Positions 7,996 to 16,668 of a stretch of 45,258 nt of DNA are shown one piece after another. Source of the stretch: Cyclobacteriaceae bacterium. Its GTDB lineage: Bacteria > Bacteroidota > Bacteroidia > Cytophagales > Cyclobacteriaceae. Under the pieces are notes generated by a model. It had not been told where the DNA came from and searched no databases. It saw nothing but the letters and a program-made list of their open reading frames with translations. A program made the translations under genes and the position numbers. The stretch lies in assembly GCA_958296015.1 (NCBI GenBank), contig CATQIH010000028.1:1-45258 (forward strand). Reading direction: 5' to 3'. Position 1 is the first letter of the stretch. Every line of letters starts with the position of its first letter.

Positions 7996-8565
7996 ATGAG
8001 ACCATATCATTATATAAGTGACGAAGAAATTACCAGGCATCTTAAAGAAAATTTGTGCCCCATACTGTTCACTGAACTGATAAACCGTTATCAACTTATG
8101 ATTGTGCATTCATGCACCCGTCGGCTCAAAAGCGCGGAAGCAACTCAGGATGTTTCACAGGAAGTTTTGTTGCGTGTACTTACCAAAATAAGTAGTTACA
8201 GGGAAAGTGCTCCTTTTTCAGCATGGCTGCATCCTATTATTCATAATCAATGCATAGAATATATTAATCAGTGCAAAAAGCAATTACACGAAGAGCTATC
8301 TAGAGAAATTATACAAGGTTTGGAAGAAGAGACTACTAATGATGATGGTTCCACGCCAACAATAGAAATGCTGGAAGAGTTGATGGAAGAACTCAGTGGT
8401 GAAGACAAATTATTTCTACTGTTAAAATACAAGGAAAGATGGTCTTTGCAAACCATTTAGACAACTCTACAAATACCTGTAGACAGGATAAAAATGCGCC
8501 TTAGCAGAGCTAAAAAAAAGTTAAGGAAACTACATACCTATAAAAGTTCATCCACCGATCAATAG
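7996..8565 (+). pseudogene. ECF-type RNA polymerase sigma factor with nonsense codon
   Basis: Residues 1-155 contain a sigma-70 region 2 (FTELINRYQLMIVHSCTRRL, then ATQDVSQEVLLRVLTKI) and the start of region 4 (LSGEDKLFLLLKYKERWSLQTI). A TAG at 8458-8460 then interrupts the region 4 helix-turn-helix. The same frame carries on unbroken as TTLQIPVDRIKMRLSRAKKKLRKL to a second stop at 8565, which is precisely the missing recognition helix. Without it the product should not bind -35 DNA. The gene starts 25 bp from the IS1 element, and no anti-sigma gene is nearby. Confidence 0.75.
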
Positions 8566-8602
8566 TTTAAACAATGAATAGGTTGTTGCGTAACCGGCAC
8601 TT

Positions 8603-10516
8603 TCAAAGTATCGTCACGCCTAACATAGCTCTTACTTCCTGCACGATGCTTTCGGCATCATAGCCACATTCCTGGTACAGCTCCGGCTGCTCGCCGTGTT
8701 CTATCACTTCGTCGGGGATACCAAGCCTTTTCACGGATGACTGGTAGCTATTGTCTGCCATAAACTCTAGTACAGCACTGCCAAAACCACCCGGCAGACA
8801 GCCATCTTCTACGGTAATTACTTTGCTGAATCGGGAGAAAACTTCATGTAGTATTTCCTCATCCAAGGGCTTCGCAAAGCGCATGTCGTAATGTGCCGGA
8901 TGTACGTCGTCTTCGGCAAGCGTTTGGCAGGCTTCTACCGCATAATTTCCAATATGGCCAATGGTAAGGATAGCTACTTCTTCACCCTCCTGAATCAGTC
9001 GGCCTTTGCCTATCTGTACTTCTTCCATTGGGGTGCGCCAGTTGGGCATCACACCCTGGCCACGGGGGTAGCGGATACTGAACGGGCCTGCTTTGTATAA
9101 ACTAGCCGTATACATCAGGTTACGCAGCTCTGCCTCATTCATAGGGGCAGAAACGATCATATTGGGAACGCACCGCATGTAGGCCAGGTCGTAGGCACCA
9201 TGATGCGTAGGTCCATCAGCACCGGCAAGGCCCGCCCTATCAAGACAAAACACGACCGGCAGCTTTTGTATAGCCACATCGTGGATTACCTGATCGTAGG
9301 CGCGCTGCATAAAGGTGCTGTAAATGTTGCAGAATGGCGTAAGCCCCTGCGTGGCAAGCCCGGCAGAGAACGTGACGGCGTGTTGCTCGGCGATGCCTAC
9401 ATCAAAGGCACGCTCGGGCATGGCGTTCATCATCATGTTCAAAGATGAACCGGAAGGCATGGCTGGAGTGATGCCCATGATCTTGTCGTCTTTTTCGGCA
9501 AGTTCCACCAACGTGTGTCCAAACACGTCCTGGTATTTGGGCGGCTGCGGCACATCGTATATTTTTTTTCTGATCTCGCCGGTTACTTTATCAAACTTAC
9601 CGGGAGCATGCCATGTGGTCTGATCTTTCTCGGCCAGTGAATAGCCTTTACCCTTCACCGTAATGCAGTGCAGTATTTTGGGTCCGGGAATTTTTTTCAG
9701 GTCGTTCATCACGCTGACCAGATGGTTGACATCGTGCCCGTCTACCGGACCAAAATAACGCAGATTAAGTGACTCGAACAAGTTGCTGTTTTTTAGCAAA
9801 AAAGCTTTGATGCTAGTGTCCAGCTTGGATACCACATCCTGCGCACTTTTACCAAAAGTACTGATCTTACCCAGCACCTTCCACAGGTCTTCCTTCACCC
9901 GGTTGTAGGTTTGCGAAGTAGTAATATCAGTCAAATAATCTTTGAGTGCTCCCACATTGGGGTCGATAGACATGCAGTTGTCGTTGAGCACGATGAGCAG
10001 GTTGGCATCTGACACACCGGCATGGTTCATCGCCTCAAAGGCCATGCCGCCGGTAAGAGCACCATCACCAATGACGGCAATGTGCTGCTTGTCTTTGTTG
10101 CCCAGGTACTTAGAAGCCATAGACATACCCAATGCGGCAGAAATAGAAGTAGAAGAGTGGCCTACGCCAAAAGTATCGTACTCGCTTTCACTACGCTTGG
10201 GGAAGCCGGAAAGTCCTTTGATCATACGGTTGGTATGAAACGTATTCTTTCTACCTGTCAGTATTTTGTGTCCGTACGCCTGATGCCCCACATCCCATAC
10301 CAGCTGGTCGTATGGTGTATTAAAAACATAATGAAGTGCGACCGTCAATTCTACCACGCCCAGACTAGCACCAAAATGCCCGCCATACACAGACACATTG
10401 TCAATAATAAATTGCCTTAGTTCTTCAGAAAGTTGAACCAATTGGGCTGGTTCCAACTTTTTAAGATCAGAGGGTTCATCAATTTGCGAGAGTAACTTGC
10501 CAGGCTTGATTAACAT
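8603..10516 (-). CDS. dxs: 1-deoxy-D-xylulose-5-phosphate synthase
   Basis: This thiamine diphosphate enzyme condenses pyruvate and glyceraldehyde-3-phosphate in the first step of the MEP isoprenoid pathway. The 637-residue length is typical. The N-terminal part has the conserved HFGASLG (H47), and the cofactor motif GDGALTGG starts at residue 150, ending in the LNDN region. Then come GHDVNHLV, the transketolase pyrimidine-binding domain (VGIAEQHAVTFSAGLA) and DRAGLAGADGPTHHGAYDLA, and last the C-terminal domain with VEDGCLPGGFGSAVLEF. It is transcribed divergently from scpA over a 200-bp spacer. Confidence 0.97.
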   Translation of the reverse strand: MLIKPGKLLSQIDEPSDLKKLEPAQLVQLSEELRQFIIDNVSVYGGHFGASLGVVELTVALHYVFNTPYDQLVWDVGHQAYGHKILTGRKNTFHTNRMIKGLSGFPKRSESEYDTFGVGHSSTSISAALGMSMASKYLGNKDKQHIAVIGDGALTGGMAFEAMNHAGVSDANLLIVLNDNCMSIDPNVGALKDYLTDITTSQTYNRVKEDLWKVLGKISTFGKSAQDVVSKLDTSIKAFLLKNSNLFESLNLRYFGPVDGHDVNHLVSVMNDLKKIPGPKILHCITVKGKGYSLAEKDQTTWHAPGKFDKVTGEIRKKIYDVPQPPKYQDVFGHTLVELAEKDDKIMGITPAMPSGSSLNMMMNAMPERAFDVGIAEQHAVTFSAGLATQGLTPFCNIYSTFMQRAYDQVIHDVAIQKLPVVFCLDRAGLAGADGPTHHGAYDLAYMRCVPNMIVSAPMNEAELRNLMYTASLYKAGPFSIRYPRGQGVMPNWRTPMEEVQIGKGRLIQEGEEVAILTIGHIGNYAVEACQTLAEDDVHPAHYDMRFAKPLDEEILHEVFSRFSKVITVEDGCLPGGFGSAVLEFMADNSYQSSVKRLGIPDEVIEHGEQPELYQECGYDAESIVQEVRAMLGVTIL

Positions 10517-10717
10517 AAGATATTTTGTGACTTGATGACCTTTTGAAAACGAGAAACAATGCTGAATGTTTCGGATGATGAAGTCTGTATGAGTATTAGA
10601 ATAATAAAACCCTGTTTTTTCTTAAAGATAAAGGACACATAAGAAGATTATACCATAGTTTTGTTAACATTTGTGTCAGCATAAAAATTTATTGAGTCGC
10701 ATTTAATTTTATAGGTT

Positions 10718-11464
10718 TTGAGCTTTGAGATAAAATTACCCCTTTTTGAGGGTCCTTTTGACTTGTTGTTATTCTTTATTGAGCGCGATGAGCTTGATAT
10801 CCACGACATTCCTATCTCTAAAATTACCAACGATTTTCTTGAACATATTTATGCTTTAGAGCGAATGAACATTGAGGTAGCCAGCGAGTTTATACTGGTA
10901 GCGGCTACTTTGATGCGTATTAAAGCCAAAATGCTGTTGCCACGCCCTGTCTTAAACGAAGAAGGGCAAGAAGTGGATCCGCGTGATGAGTTAGTAAAGC
11001 ACCTGCTGGAATACAAGAAATACAAATCGGTAATTAGCGAACTGGCTGCGCTGGAAGAAGAAAGATCGCTAAAATACGACCGGGGTAACCTGGCAAACGA
11101 ACTTAAACAACTGGCGGATGCCAACAATGTGGAGGCGGAGCTACAGGATATTGACCTGTATAAATTACTCAAAGTATTTGAAAGGCTTTCAGAGAAGTTT
11201 ACAGATAGGCAAAACATAAAACCTCATGCTGTAGTGCCATATCCTTACACCGTGGAAGGGCAAAAAGCATATGTGAAAGCCCTCATTACTGCTCACGAGA
11301 AGGTCGCTTTCAGCCATATTATCGAAGACAATCCGCAAAAAATAGCGGTGATTTTTAACTTTCTGGCGGTGTTGGAGTTGCTACAGTCAAACCTTATCCG
11401 TATAAGTATTGGAGAAGGCTTCAATAACTTCTGGATTCAAACCAATGAAGTGCATAGCGACTGA
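10718..11464 (+). CDS. scpA: Segregation and condensation protein A
   Basis: ScpA is the kleisin subunit that bridges SMC heads in the bacterial condensin. The product has 248 residues. The N-terminal SMC-binding helices show the classic FEGPFDLLLFFIERDELDIHDIPIS and the following EYIxAxxxM-type segment (VASEFILVAATLMRIKAKMLLPRP). The C-terminal winged helix is visible at AVIFNFLAVLELLQSNLIRI. The start is TTG at 10718, because a TAG lies two codons upstream and there is no ATG before the conserved FEGPFDLL. The stop codon overlaps the ATG of the next gene by one base, so the two are translationally coupled. No scpB is present here. Confidence 0.95.
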   Translation: MSFEIKLPLFEGPFDLLLFFIERDELDIHDIPISKITNDFLEHIYALERMNIEVASEFILVAATLMRIKAKMLLPRPVLNEEGQEVDPRDELVKHLLEYKKYKSVISELAALEEERSLKYDRGNLANELKQLADANNVEAELQDIDLYKLLKVFERLSEKFTDRQNIKPHAVVPYPYTVEGQKAYVKALITAHEKVAFSHIIEDNPQKIAVIFNFLAVLELLQSNLIRISIGEGFNNFWIQTNEVHSD

Positions 11465-12537
11465 TGGAGACAAATTCCAAAGAGATACTTAAAACGCTGA
11501 ATCCGAATAAAATATGGATACCAATTCTGTTGGGATTGGGTATTGTGTTTTATCTTTTTTACAGTGATCCTGATCTTACCACTGATAAGCTTTCTCTTAT
11601 TTTTGATGCCAAGCTTGTGCCTCTGCTACTGGCTATTTTAGTCATCCTGGCCAGAGATGCAGGCTATGTATACCGGATCAAGACTATTACCAGCGACAAG
11701 CTATCCTGGAAGAGCAGCATTTATGTCATTATCTTCTGGGAATTTGCTTCGGCAGTAACGCCCTCGGTAGTAGGTGGCACCTCAGTCGTGGTATTTATCC
11801 TGATGAAGGAGGGCATCAAGCTAGGCAAGGCACTGGCCTACGTGATGCTGACAGCCATTCTGGACAATCTCTTTTTTGTACTGATGGCACCGCTGGCATT
11901 AATCTATCGACCCGAAGAGCTTTTTCCCAATGGTCGGCATATAGAAATACAAATGGGCAACAGCCTCCATGTATTATTCTGGGTGAGCTATGTGCTGATT
12001 GCAGCCTATACTTTTGTGATGTTTTATGCCATCTTTATTCGTCCCCGCGGATTCAAATGGTTGCTGCTCAGGGCCACAGGTATCAGGTTTTTGCGAAAAT
12101 GGCGCAATGCTGCACAGGAGCATGGCGATGAAATTATAATTGCTTCCAAAGAACTCCGTGGCAAGCCATTGTCTTACTGGGTTAAAATATCACTGATCAC
12201 ATTCTTTATATGGTGTGCGCGCTACCTTATGCTCAACTGTTTGATTGCTGCTTTTACGCATGTGAGCCTTTCCGAACATCTGTTAATTTTCTGCCGCAAC
12301 CTGGTGATGTGGATTACCATGCTCATTTCTCCAACGCCCGGCAGCAGCGGTACGGCAGAGTTTTTCTTCGTGCAGTTCTTCACCCAGTTCCTGGGAGATT
12401 ATACTTTTGTGACCAATATTCTATGGCGTATGCTTTCCTACTATCCTTACCTGATATTAGGAGCGATCTTCCTTCCCAAATGGATACGCAGGGTCTTCTT
12501 TGTAAAAAAAAATAATGAAACAGTCTCGAAGGGATAA
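11464..12537 (+). CDS. YbhN/UPF0104-type flippase-like membrane protein
   Basis: The 357-residue protein has about eight hydrophobic segments and fits the lysylphosphatidylglycerol synthetase transmembrane (flippase-like) family. The family landmarks are WEFASAVTPSVVGGTSVVVFILMKEG, which has the P-[ST]-xxGG core, and ISPTPGSSGTAEFFF near the C-terminus, followed by WRMLSYYPYLILGA. Members lie in the inner membrane and are thought to move or bind lipids, but the substrate of this one is unknown. It lacks the cytoplasmic aminoacyltransferase domain of true MprF. The start overlaps the scpA stop by one base. Confidence 0.85.
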   Translation: METNSKEILKTLNPNKIWIPILLGLGIVFYLFYSDPDLTTDKLSLIFDAKLVPLLLAILVILARDAGYVYRIKTITSDKLSWKSSIYVIIFWEFASAVTPSVVGGTSVVVFILMKEGIKLGKALAYVMLTAILDNLFFVLMAPLALIYRPEELFPNGRHIEIQMGNSLHVLFWVSYVLIAAYTFVMFYAIFIRPRGFKWLLLRATGIRFLRKWRNAAQEHGDEIIIASKELRGKPLSYWVKISLITFFIWCARYLMLNCLIAAFTHVSLSEHLLIFCRNLVMWITMLISPTPGSSGTAEFFFVQFFTQFLGDYTFVTNILWRMLSYYPYLILGAIFLPKWIRRVFFVKKNNETVSKG

Positions 12538-12545
12538 CGGAGACT

Positions 12546-12581
12546 GGAAACCGCAGGCCGGAATTCCGGTCTCCGGTTTCC
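12546..12581. terminator. Strong terminator between convergent genes
   Basis: A 16-bp stem (GGAAACCGCAGGCCGG against CCGGTCTCCGGTTTCC, one mismatch and one G-T pair) closes an AATT loop. It lies between the convergent membrane-protein gene and ndk, and probably ends both. Confidence 0.8.
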
Positions 12582-12583
12582 TT

Positions 12584-13003
12584 TCAGAATTGTTCTGTCT
12601 TGGCAAAAAAGAAGCTGCCTTCCTGCGCAGCAGTATCGTCGGCATCTGAGCCATGTACGGCGTTGGCCTCGATAGACTTGGCAAACAACTTACGGATGGT
12701 ACCTTCTTCGGCATCTGCCGGATTGGTGGCACCAATCAGCTTTCTGAAATCAGCTACGGCGTTGTCTTTCTCCAGAATAAGGGCTACAATAGGGCCAGAA
12801 GACATATAAGCACACAAGTCTTTGTAAAAAGGACGCTCCTTGTGTACTTCGTAAAACTTACCAGCCGTTTCGCCGGTGAGTGCGGTTTTCTTCATGGCTA
12901 CAATCTTGAAGCCAGCTTCTTCTATCATTCTAAGGATAGCTCCTGTATTGCCCTCTGATACTGCATCGGGCTTGATCATTGAAAATGTTCTGTTTCCTGA
13001 CAT
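12584..13003 (-). CDS. ndk: Nucleoside diphosphate kinase
   Basis: This enzyme transfers the gamma phosphate from ATP to other NDPs through a phosphohistidine. The 139-residue length is standard. The N-terminal [25 protein letters not shown] and [14 protein letters not shown] are all conserved, and the active-site histidine is H117 in EANAVHGSD. The gene is monocistronic. Confidence 0.97.
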   Translation of the reverse strand: MSGNRTFSMIKPDAVSEGNTGAILRMIEEAGFKIVAMKKTALTGETAGKFYEVHKERPFYKDLCAYMSSGPIVALILEKDNAVADFRKLIGATNPADAEEGTIRKLFAKSIEANAVHGSDADDTAAQEGSFFFAKTEQF

Positions 13004-13070
13004 GTGCTTAAAACTTTTTTAGTCAAATTTATTTTCCGCAAAACTACAAGATTATTCTTTATCAGGTATA

Positions 13071-13078
13071 TATTTTTG
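13071..13078 (+). promoter_or_regulatory. Candidate -7 box (TATTTTTG) for S66 peptidase gene
   Basis: TATTTTTG fits TAnnTTTG and lies 49 bp before the preferred ATG of the peptidase gene. No clear -33 element was seen. Confidence 0.35.
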
Positions 13079-13127
13079 GCATATCTGCCTTTAATCCTTT
13101 TCTTTGAGGCTATATTATTTCTATCTC

Positions 13128-14222
13128 ATGCAGCGACGTACATTTATTCATCACCTGAGTGGTGCAGCACTTCCGCTTGTTGTACCTGTTATTCATAAAC
13201 CAGCAAAATACGTAAAAGCCTTACCAGTTATCAAACCCAAAGCACTCAAACCCGGTGACACCATTGGGCTGGCAACGCCTGCTACTTTCATTACAGAAGA
13301 AGAGCTGCAACATGCTGAGAAAAAGATACGTGCCCTGGGCTTCAAGACATACTATTCTCCCAATATGCTGGTACGCAAAGGCTATCTGGGCGGCACCGAT
13401 GCACAAAGAGCAGCCGACCTGAACCAGATGTTTGCCAACGAACATGTTGATGCTATCTGGTGTGGCCGGGGTGGTTATGGCAGTGCCCGCATCCTGCCGT
13501 ACCTGGACTATGACCTGATCCGCAACAATCCGAAACCCTTTATCGGCTATAGCGATATTACTTCCCTACACTATGGTATTCATGCCAGAACAGGGCTGAT
13601 CACTTTTCATGGTCCGGTAGCCAAAGAAGACCTGAATCCTTTTACTAAACGCTATTTTGACGAGGTGCTGGTAGCAGGCAAATCGTCTGTGGTATTCGAG
13701 AATGAGACTGAAAACATAGCACCCATACCACCACAGCCTGCCGACGTTGCTCCGAAAGCAGCCGAAGAGGCAAACCATACGCCGCTGCCGCTGGAAACTA
13801 TTGTACCCGGAACAGCAGAAGGCGTACTAATCGGTGGCAACCTTTCGCTGGTAAGTGCCATTGCAGGCACAGCATACGATATTGATATGCGCGACAAGAT
13901 AGTGTTTCTGGAAGATGTAGGAGAGATTCCGGCCCGCCTCGATCGTATGCTTACCCAGCTTTTACTGACAGAAGACAAGCTGCCTGCCGCCGCAGGAGTC
14001 GTGCTCGGCACCTTTGCCGATTGTGAGCCTGACGATCTGAGCAAATCTTTATCTTTGCACGAACTGCTCCACGACCGCCTATCATCGCTGAAGGTACCGG
14101 TTTTGTCCGGACTATCTTTTGGCCATATCAAAAAGAACTTCTTTCTGCCATTTGGTATCAGGGTGAAACTGGACACGCAGCAGCAGACACTTACTTTGCA
14201 GGAAAAAGCCGTGCAATCTTAG
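13128..14222 (+). CDS. ldcA: Family S66 LD-carboxypeptidase
   Basis: S66 enzymes remove the terminal D-alanine from murein tetrapeptides. The ATG at 13128 is preferred over an in-frame TTG 24 bp upstream, because MQRRTFIHHLSGAALPLVVP then begins an arginine-containing export signal (Tat-like). Catalytic features are the nucleophile S142 in FIGYSDIT after the GRGGYGSARILPYLD motif, the glutamate in VFLEDVGEIPARLDRML, and the histidine in SGLSFGHI. An insert rich in P and A (residues ~200-225) separates the two domains. An epimerase acting on the product peptides follows about 85 bp downstream, which supports a role in murein-peptide recycling, probably in the periplasm. Confidence 0.9.
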   Translation: MQRRTFIHHLSGAALPLVVPVIHKPAKYVKALPVIKPKALKPGDTIGLATPATFITEEELQHAEKKIRALGFKTYYSPNMLVRKGYLGGTDAQRAADLNQMFANEHVDAIWCGRGGYGSARILPYLDYDLIRNNPKPFIGYSDITSLHYGIHARTGLITFHGPVAKEDLNPFTKRYFDEVLVAGKSSVVFENETENIAPIPPQPADVAPKAAEEANHTPLPLETIVPGTAEGVLIGGNLSLVSAIAGTAYDIDMRDKIVFLEDVGEIPARLDRMLTQLLLTEDKLPAAAGVVLGTFADCEPDDLSKSLSLHELLHDRLSSLKVPVLSGLSFGHIKKNFFLPFGIRVKLDTQQQTLTLQEKAVQS

Positions 14223-14253
14223 TGGCAGCCATGTTTATCTGGTGAAACAGGCA

Positions 14254-14261
14254 TATATTTG
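14254..14261 (+). promoter_or_regulatory. Candidate -7 box (TATATTTG) for dipeptide epimerase gene
   Basis: TATATTTG matches the -7 consensus 46 bp before the ATG, with a TTTA element about 16 bp upstream. The epimerase and the following gene may therefore have their own promoter in addition to readthrough from ldcA. Confidence 0.4.
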
Positions 14262-14307
14262 TCGTTTTATCGCCTAAAATTCAATTGCTCACACTTTAAT
14301 CCCAACC

Positions 14308-15396
14308 ATGAACTTACGATTACATGCCTTTAATCTGAAGATAAGAGATACTTTCCGTATATCGCGTGAAGTACGGGACGTACAGGAAACGCTGATCGTA
14401 GAGCTACAGGATACCGATGCGCATGGCAACATCATCAGCGGCCTGGGCGAAACCACTGCCAACCCTTACTACCATTTTGATATAGAAAGTATGCAGGCCG
14501 ACCTGGAAAAGCTTCGGGAACGTATAGAACAGTATATACTTACGGCTGAACCTTCAGGCAAACAGGCAGGCACTCCCGAAGATTTCTGGCAGTATATGTA
14601 TCCTTATCTCAAAGACAGATCGTTTACCCTGTGTGCCCTGGATATGGCTGCACACGATTTGTTTGGCAAGAAACTAGGCAAGCCTTTATACAAACTATGG
14701 GGACTAGATCCGAAAGACTCGCCTGTTTCTAACTATACCATCGGCATCGATACGATTGAAAATATGGCGCGCAAGATGCAAGCCCGGCCCTGGCCTTTGT
14801 ACAAGATCAAGCTGGGCACTCAGGAAGACCTTGCTATTGTACGTGAGCTGCGCAGGCATACAGATGCTCTATTTAGGGTAGATGCCAACTGTGCCTGGGG
14901 GGTGGATGAAACCATCCGCAACGCCAGCGAACTCAAGGAACTGGACGTAGAATTTATCGAGCAGCCTCTCCGTGCCGACGATATGGAAGGCATGGAGCAG
15001 GTATACCGCTTGTCTGCGCTACCAATTATGGCCGATGAGAGTTGCATTTCAGAAGCAGATGTACAAAAGTGTTACCAGCATTTTCATGGCGTCAACATTA
15101 AGCTGACCAAATGCGGCGGTATTACACCTGCACTGCGTATGATCCGGCAGGCCAAAGACCTTGGTATGAAAGTGATGGTGGGTTGCATGACAGAATCCAG
15201 TGTAGGGATCTCTGCCGTCGCGCAGCTATCGCCTATGCTGGATTTTGTAGATATGGATGGTGCCCTGTTGCTGGCAGAAGATATTGCTACCGGCGTGGTG
15301 GTCAGGAAAGATGGGGCTGATTTTGGTTCGCGCAATGGCACAGGCGCACAACTCAAAGCACCTGATGTGCTGCAACCGATGCTATACAAAGCCTGA
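14308..15396 (+). CDS. Dipeptide epimerase (L-Ala-D/L-Glu epimerase type)
   Basis: This enolase-superfamily enzyme inverts the second residue of dipeptides such as L-Ala-D-Glu from murein. All catalytic positions are present: KIK with K166 and K168; metal ligands D192 (RVDANCAW), E218 (EFIEQPL) and D243 (MADES); and the second base K268 in KLTKCGG. The C-terminal DMDGALLL is also typical of the subgroup. The product has 362 residues and no signal peptide, so it acts in the cytoplasm. Neighbours are the murein LD-carboxypeptidase gene upstream and a PLP enzyme gene that starts within a few bases of its stop. Confidence 0.92.
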   Translation: MNLRLHAFNLKIRDTFRISREVRDVQETLIVELQDTDAHGNIISGLGETTANPYYHFDIESMQADLEKLRERIEQYILTAEPSGKQAGTPEDFWQYMYPYLKDRSFTLCALDMAAHDLFGKKLGKPLYKLWGLDPKDSPVSNYTIGIDTIENMARKMQARPWPLYKIKLGTQEDLAIVRELRRHTDALFRVDANCAWGVDETIRNASELKELDVEFIEQPLRADDMEGMEQVYRLSALPIMADESCISEADVQKCYQHFHGVNIKLTKCGGITPALRMIRQAKDLGMKVMVGCMTESSVGISAVAQLSPMLDFVDMDGALLLAEDIATGVVVRKDGADFGSRNGTGAQLKAPDVLQPMLYKA

Positions 15397-15402
15397 TTGC
15401 CT

Positions 15403-16476
15403 ATGCTTGTTACGCACCAGCTTCCCGGCAGAACGGTAGTGATCGACGGCAAAGAACGCCTGTACTTTAGCGGCACCTCCTATTTGGGTATTAGCAAGAA
15501 TTTAGGCTTTCAGCAACTGTTGCAGGAAGGAATGAGCCGTTATGGTACCAATTACGGTAGTTCCAGAACTTCTAACCTACAGCTTGCGGTGTATGAAGCA
15601 GCAGAACAGCAGCTGGCTCTGATGGCTAACGCCGCTACTGCACTCACCTTTTCTTCAGGCTATATGGCCGGGCAAGCCGCTATACAAACCCTTGACTATC
15701 GGCAGCCTGTGCTCTATGCACCGGGAACGCACCCTGCCGTATGGCAAAACCCACAGCATGTCCGGCAGACCGCCTCTGTTGGGACTAATTACCACAGTTG
15801 GGCACTTCACATTTCAGCACAGGTGGCTGCACTCAATAGCAGACAAGGGGCTATTATAGCCAACGCCCTTGACCCGTTGCTGGCAGAAAAGTATGCTTTT
15901 GAATGGGTAGGCCAGTTACCCGAAGATAAACAGATTACCCTGCTCCTTGACGATTCACATGGGTTTGGCATAACAGGCCGTGAAGGTGAAGGCATCTATC
16001 GGGAAGTGTATGCACAGTTAAAACCCAATGTAAAGCTCCTGGTCGTCAGTTCGCTTGGCAAAGCCTACGGCATTCCGGGTGGAGTGGTCTTCGGAGACCC
16101 TGATTTGATCGCACCGCTCAAGAAAAGTCCGTTTTTCACGGCTGGTTCTCCTGTTCCGCCAGCTTATCTGTATGCTTTTGTGCAAGCCCAGAGTATTTAC
16201 GAAGAAGCACGCCTGCAATTGAAAACCAATGTCAACTATTTTCAGCAACAATTGCCGCATATTCCTGATACTTCATTTCATTATTTTGATCATTATCCGG
16301 TTTTTTACACACCGGATAATGCATTGGCAAAGGCTATAGAAGATCAGTGTATCATTTCCAGTTTCCCATATCCTAATCCGGACAGCCAGCCCATCACCCG
16401 CATTGTGATCAACAGCCTGCATACTACGGATGATATTGATGGTTTATGTGAATTATTGGTGCAGCATATTGAATAA
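15403..16476 (+). CDS. PLP-dependent alpha-oxoamine synthase-like / aminotransferase class I/II protein
   Basis: This fold-type I PLP enzyme is related to 2-amino-3-ketobutyrate CoA ligase and 8-amino-7-oxononanoate synthase. It shows SGTSYLGIS near the start, SSRTSNLQLAVYEAAEQQLA, TFSSGYMAGQAAI, the cofactor-contact LLLDDSHGFGITG (Asp and His), and the probable Schiff-base lysine in VVSSLGKAYGIPGG. At about 358 residues it is shorter than BioF or Kbl (about 390). ATG at 15403 is preferred over a TTG two codons upstream. The gene follows the dipeptide epimerase with a 6-bp gap and is co-transcribed. The substrate is unknown; a link to amino acids released from murein peptides is inference. 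Confidence 0.82.
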   Translation: MLVTHQLPGRTVVIDGKERLYFSGTSYLGISKNLGFQQLLQEGMSRYGTNYGSSRTSNLQLAVYEAAEQQLALMANAATALTFSSGYMAGQAAIQTLDYRQPVLYAPGTHPAVWQNPQHVRQTASVGTNYHSWALHISAQVAALNSRQGAIIANALDPLLAEKYAFEWVGQLPEDKQITLLLDDSHGFGITGREGEGIYREVYAQLKPNVKLLVVSSLGKAYGIPGGVVFGDPDLIAPLKKSPFFTAGSPVPPAYLYAFVQAQSIYEEARLQLKTNVNYFQQQLPHIPDTSFHYFDHYPVFYTPDNALAKAIEDQCIISSFPYPNPDSQPITRIVINSLHTTDDIDGLCELLVQHIE

Positions 16477-16668
16477 TCCAAGAACATTCAAAGCAACTAT
16501 CCCTAAACATTTTGAATGTTCCGTATACTTTTGTAATATCCTTTCTGCAAAACGCTGGATATGATTGTTCCTACAGGCATCTCTGCACTACTTATAATAA
16601 GTGTTGTTAAACAAAACATCATTCCAGTATGTTTAGCATTAAACTTCAACCTTTAAACAAAATACAGT

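Noticed and set aside
13104-13127. TTG start eight codons upstream for the S66 peptidase
   Set aside because: The ATG at 13128 begins the export signal directly; the extra residues would put a hydrophobic stretch before the arginine motif.
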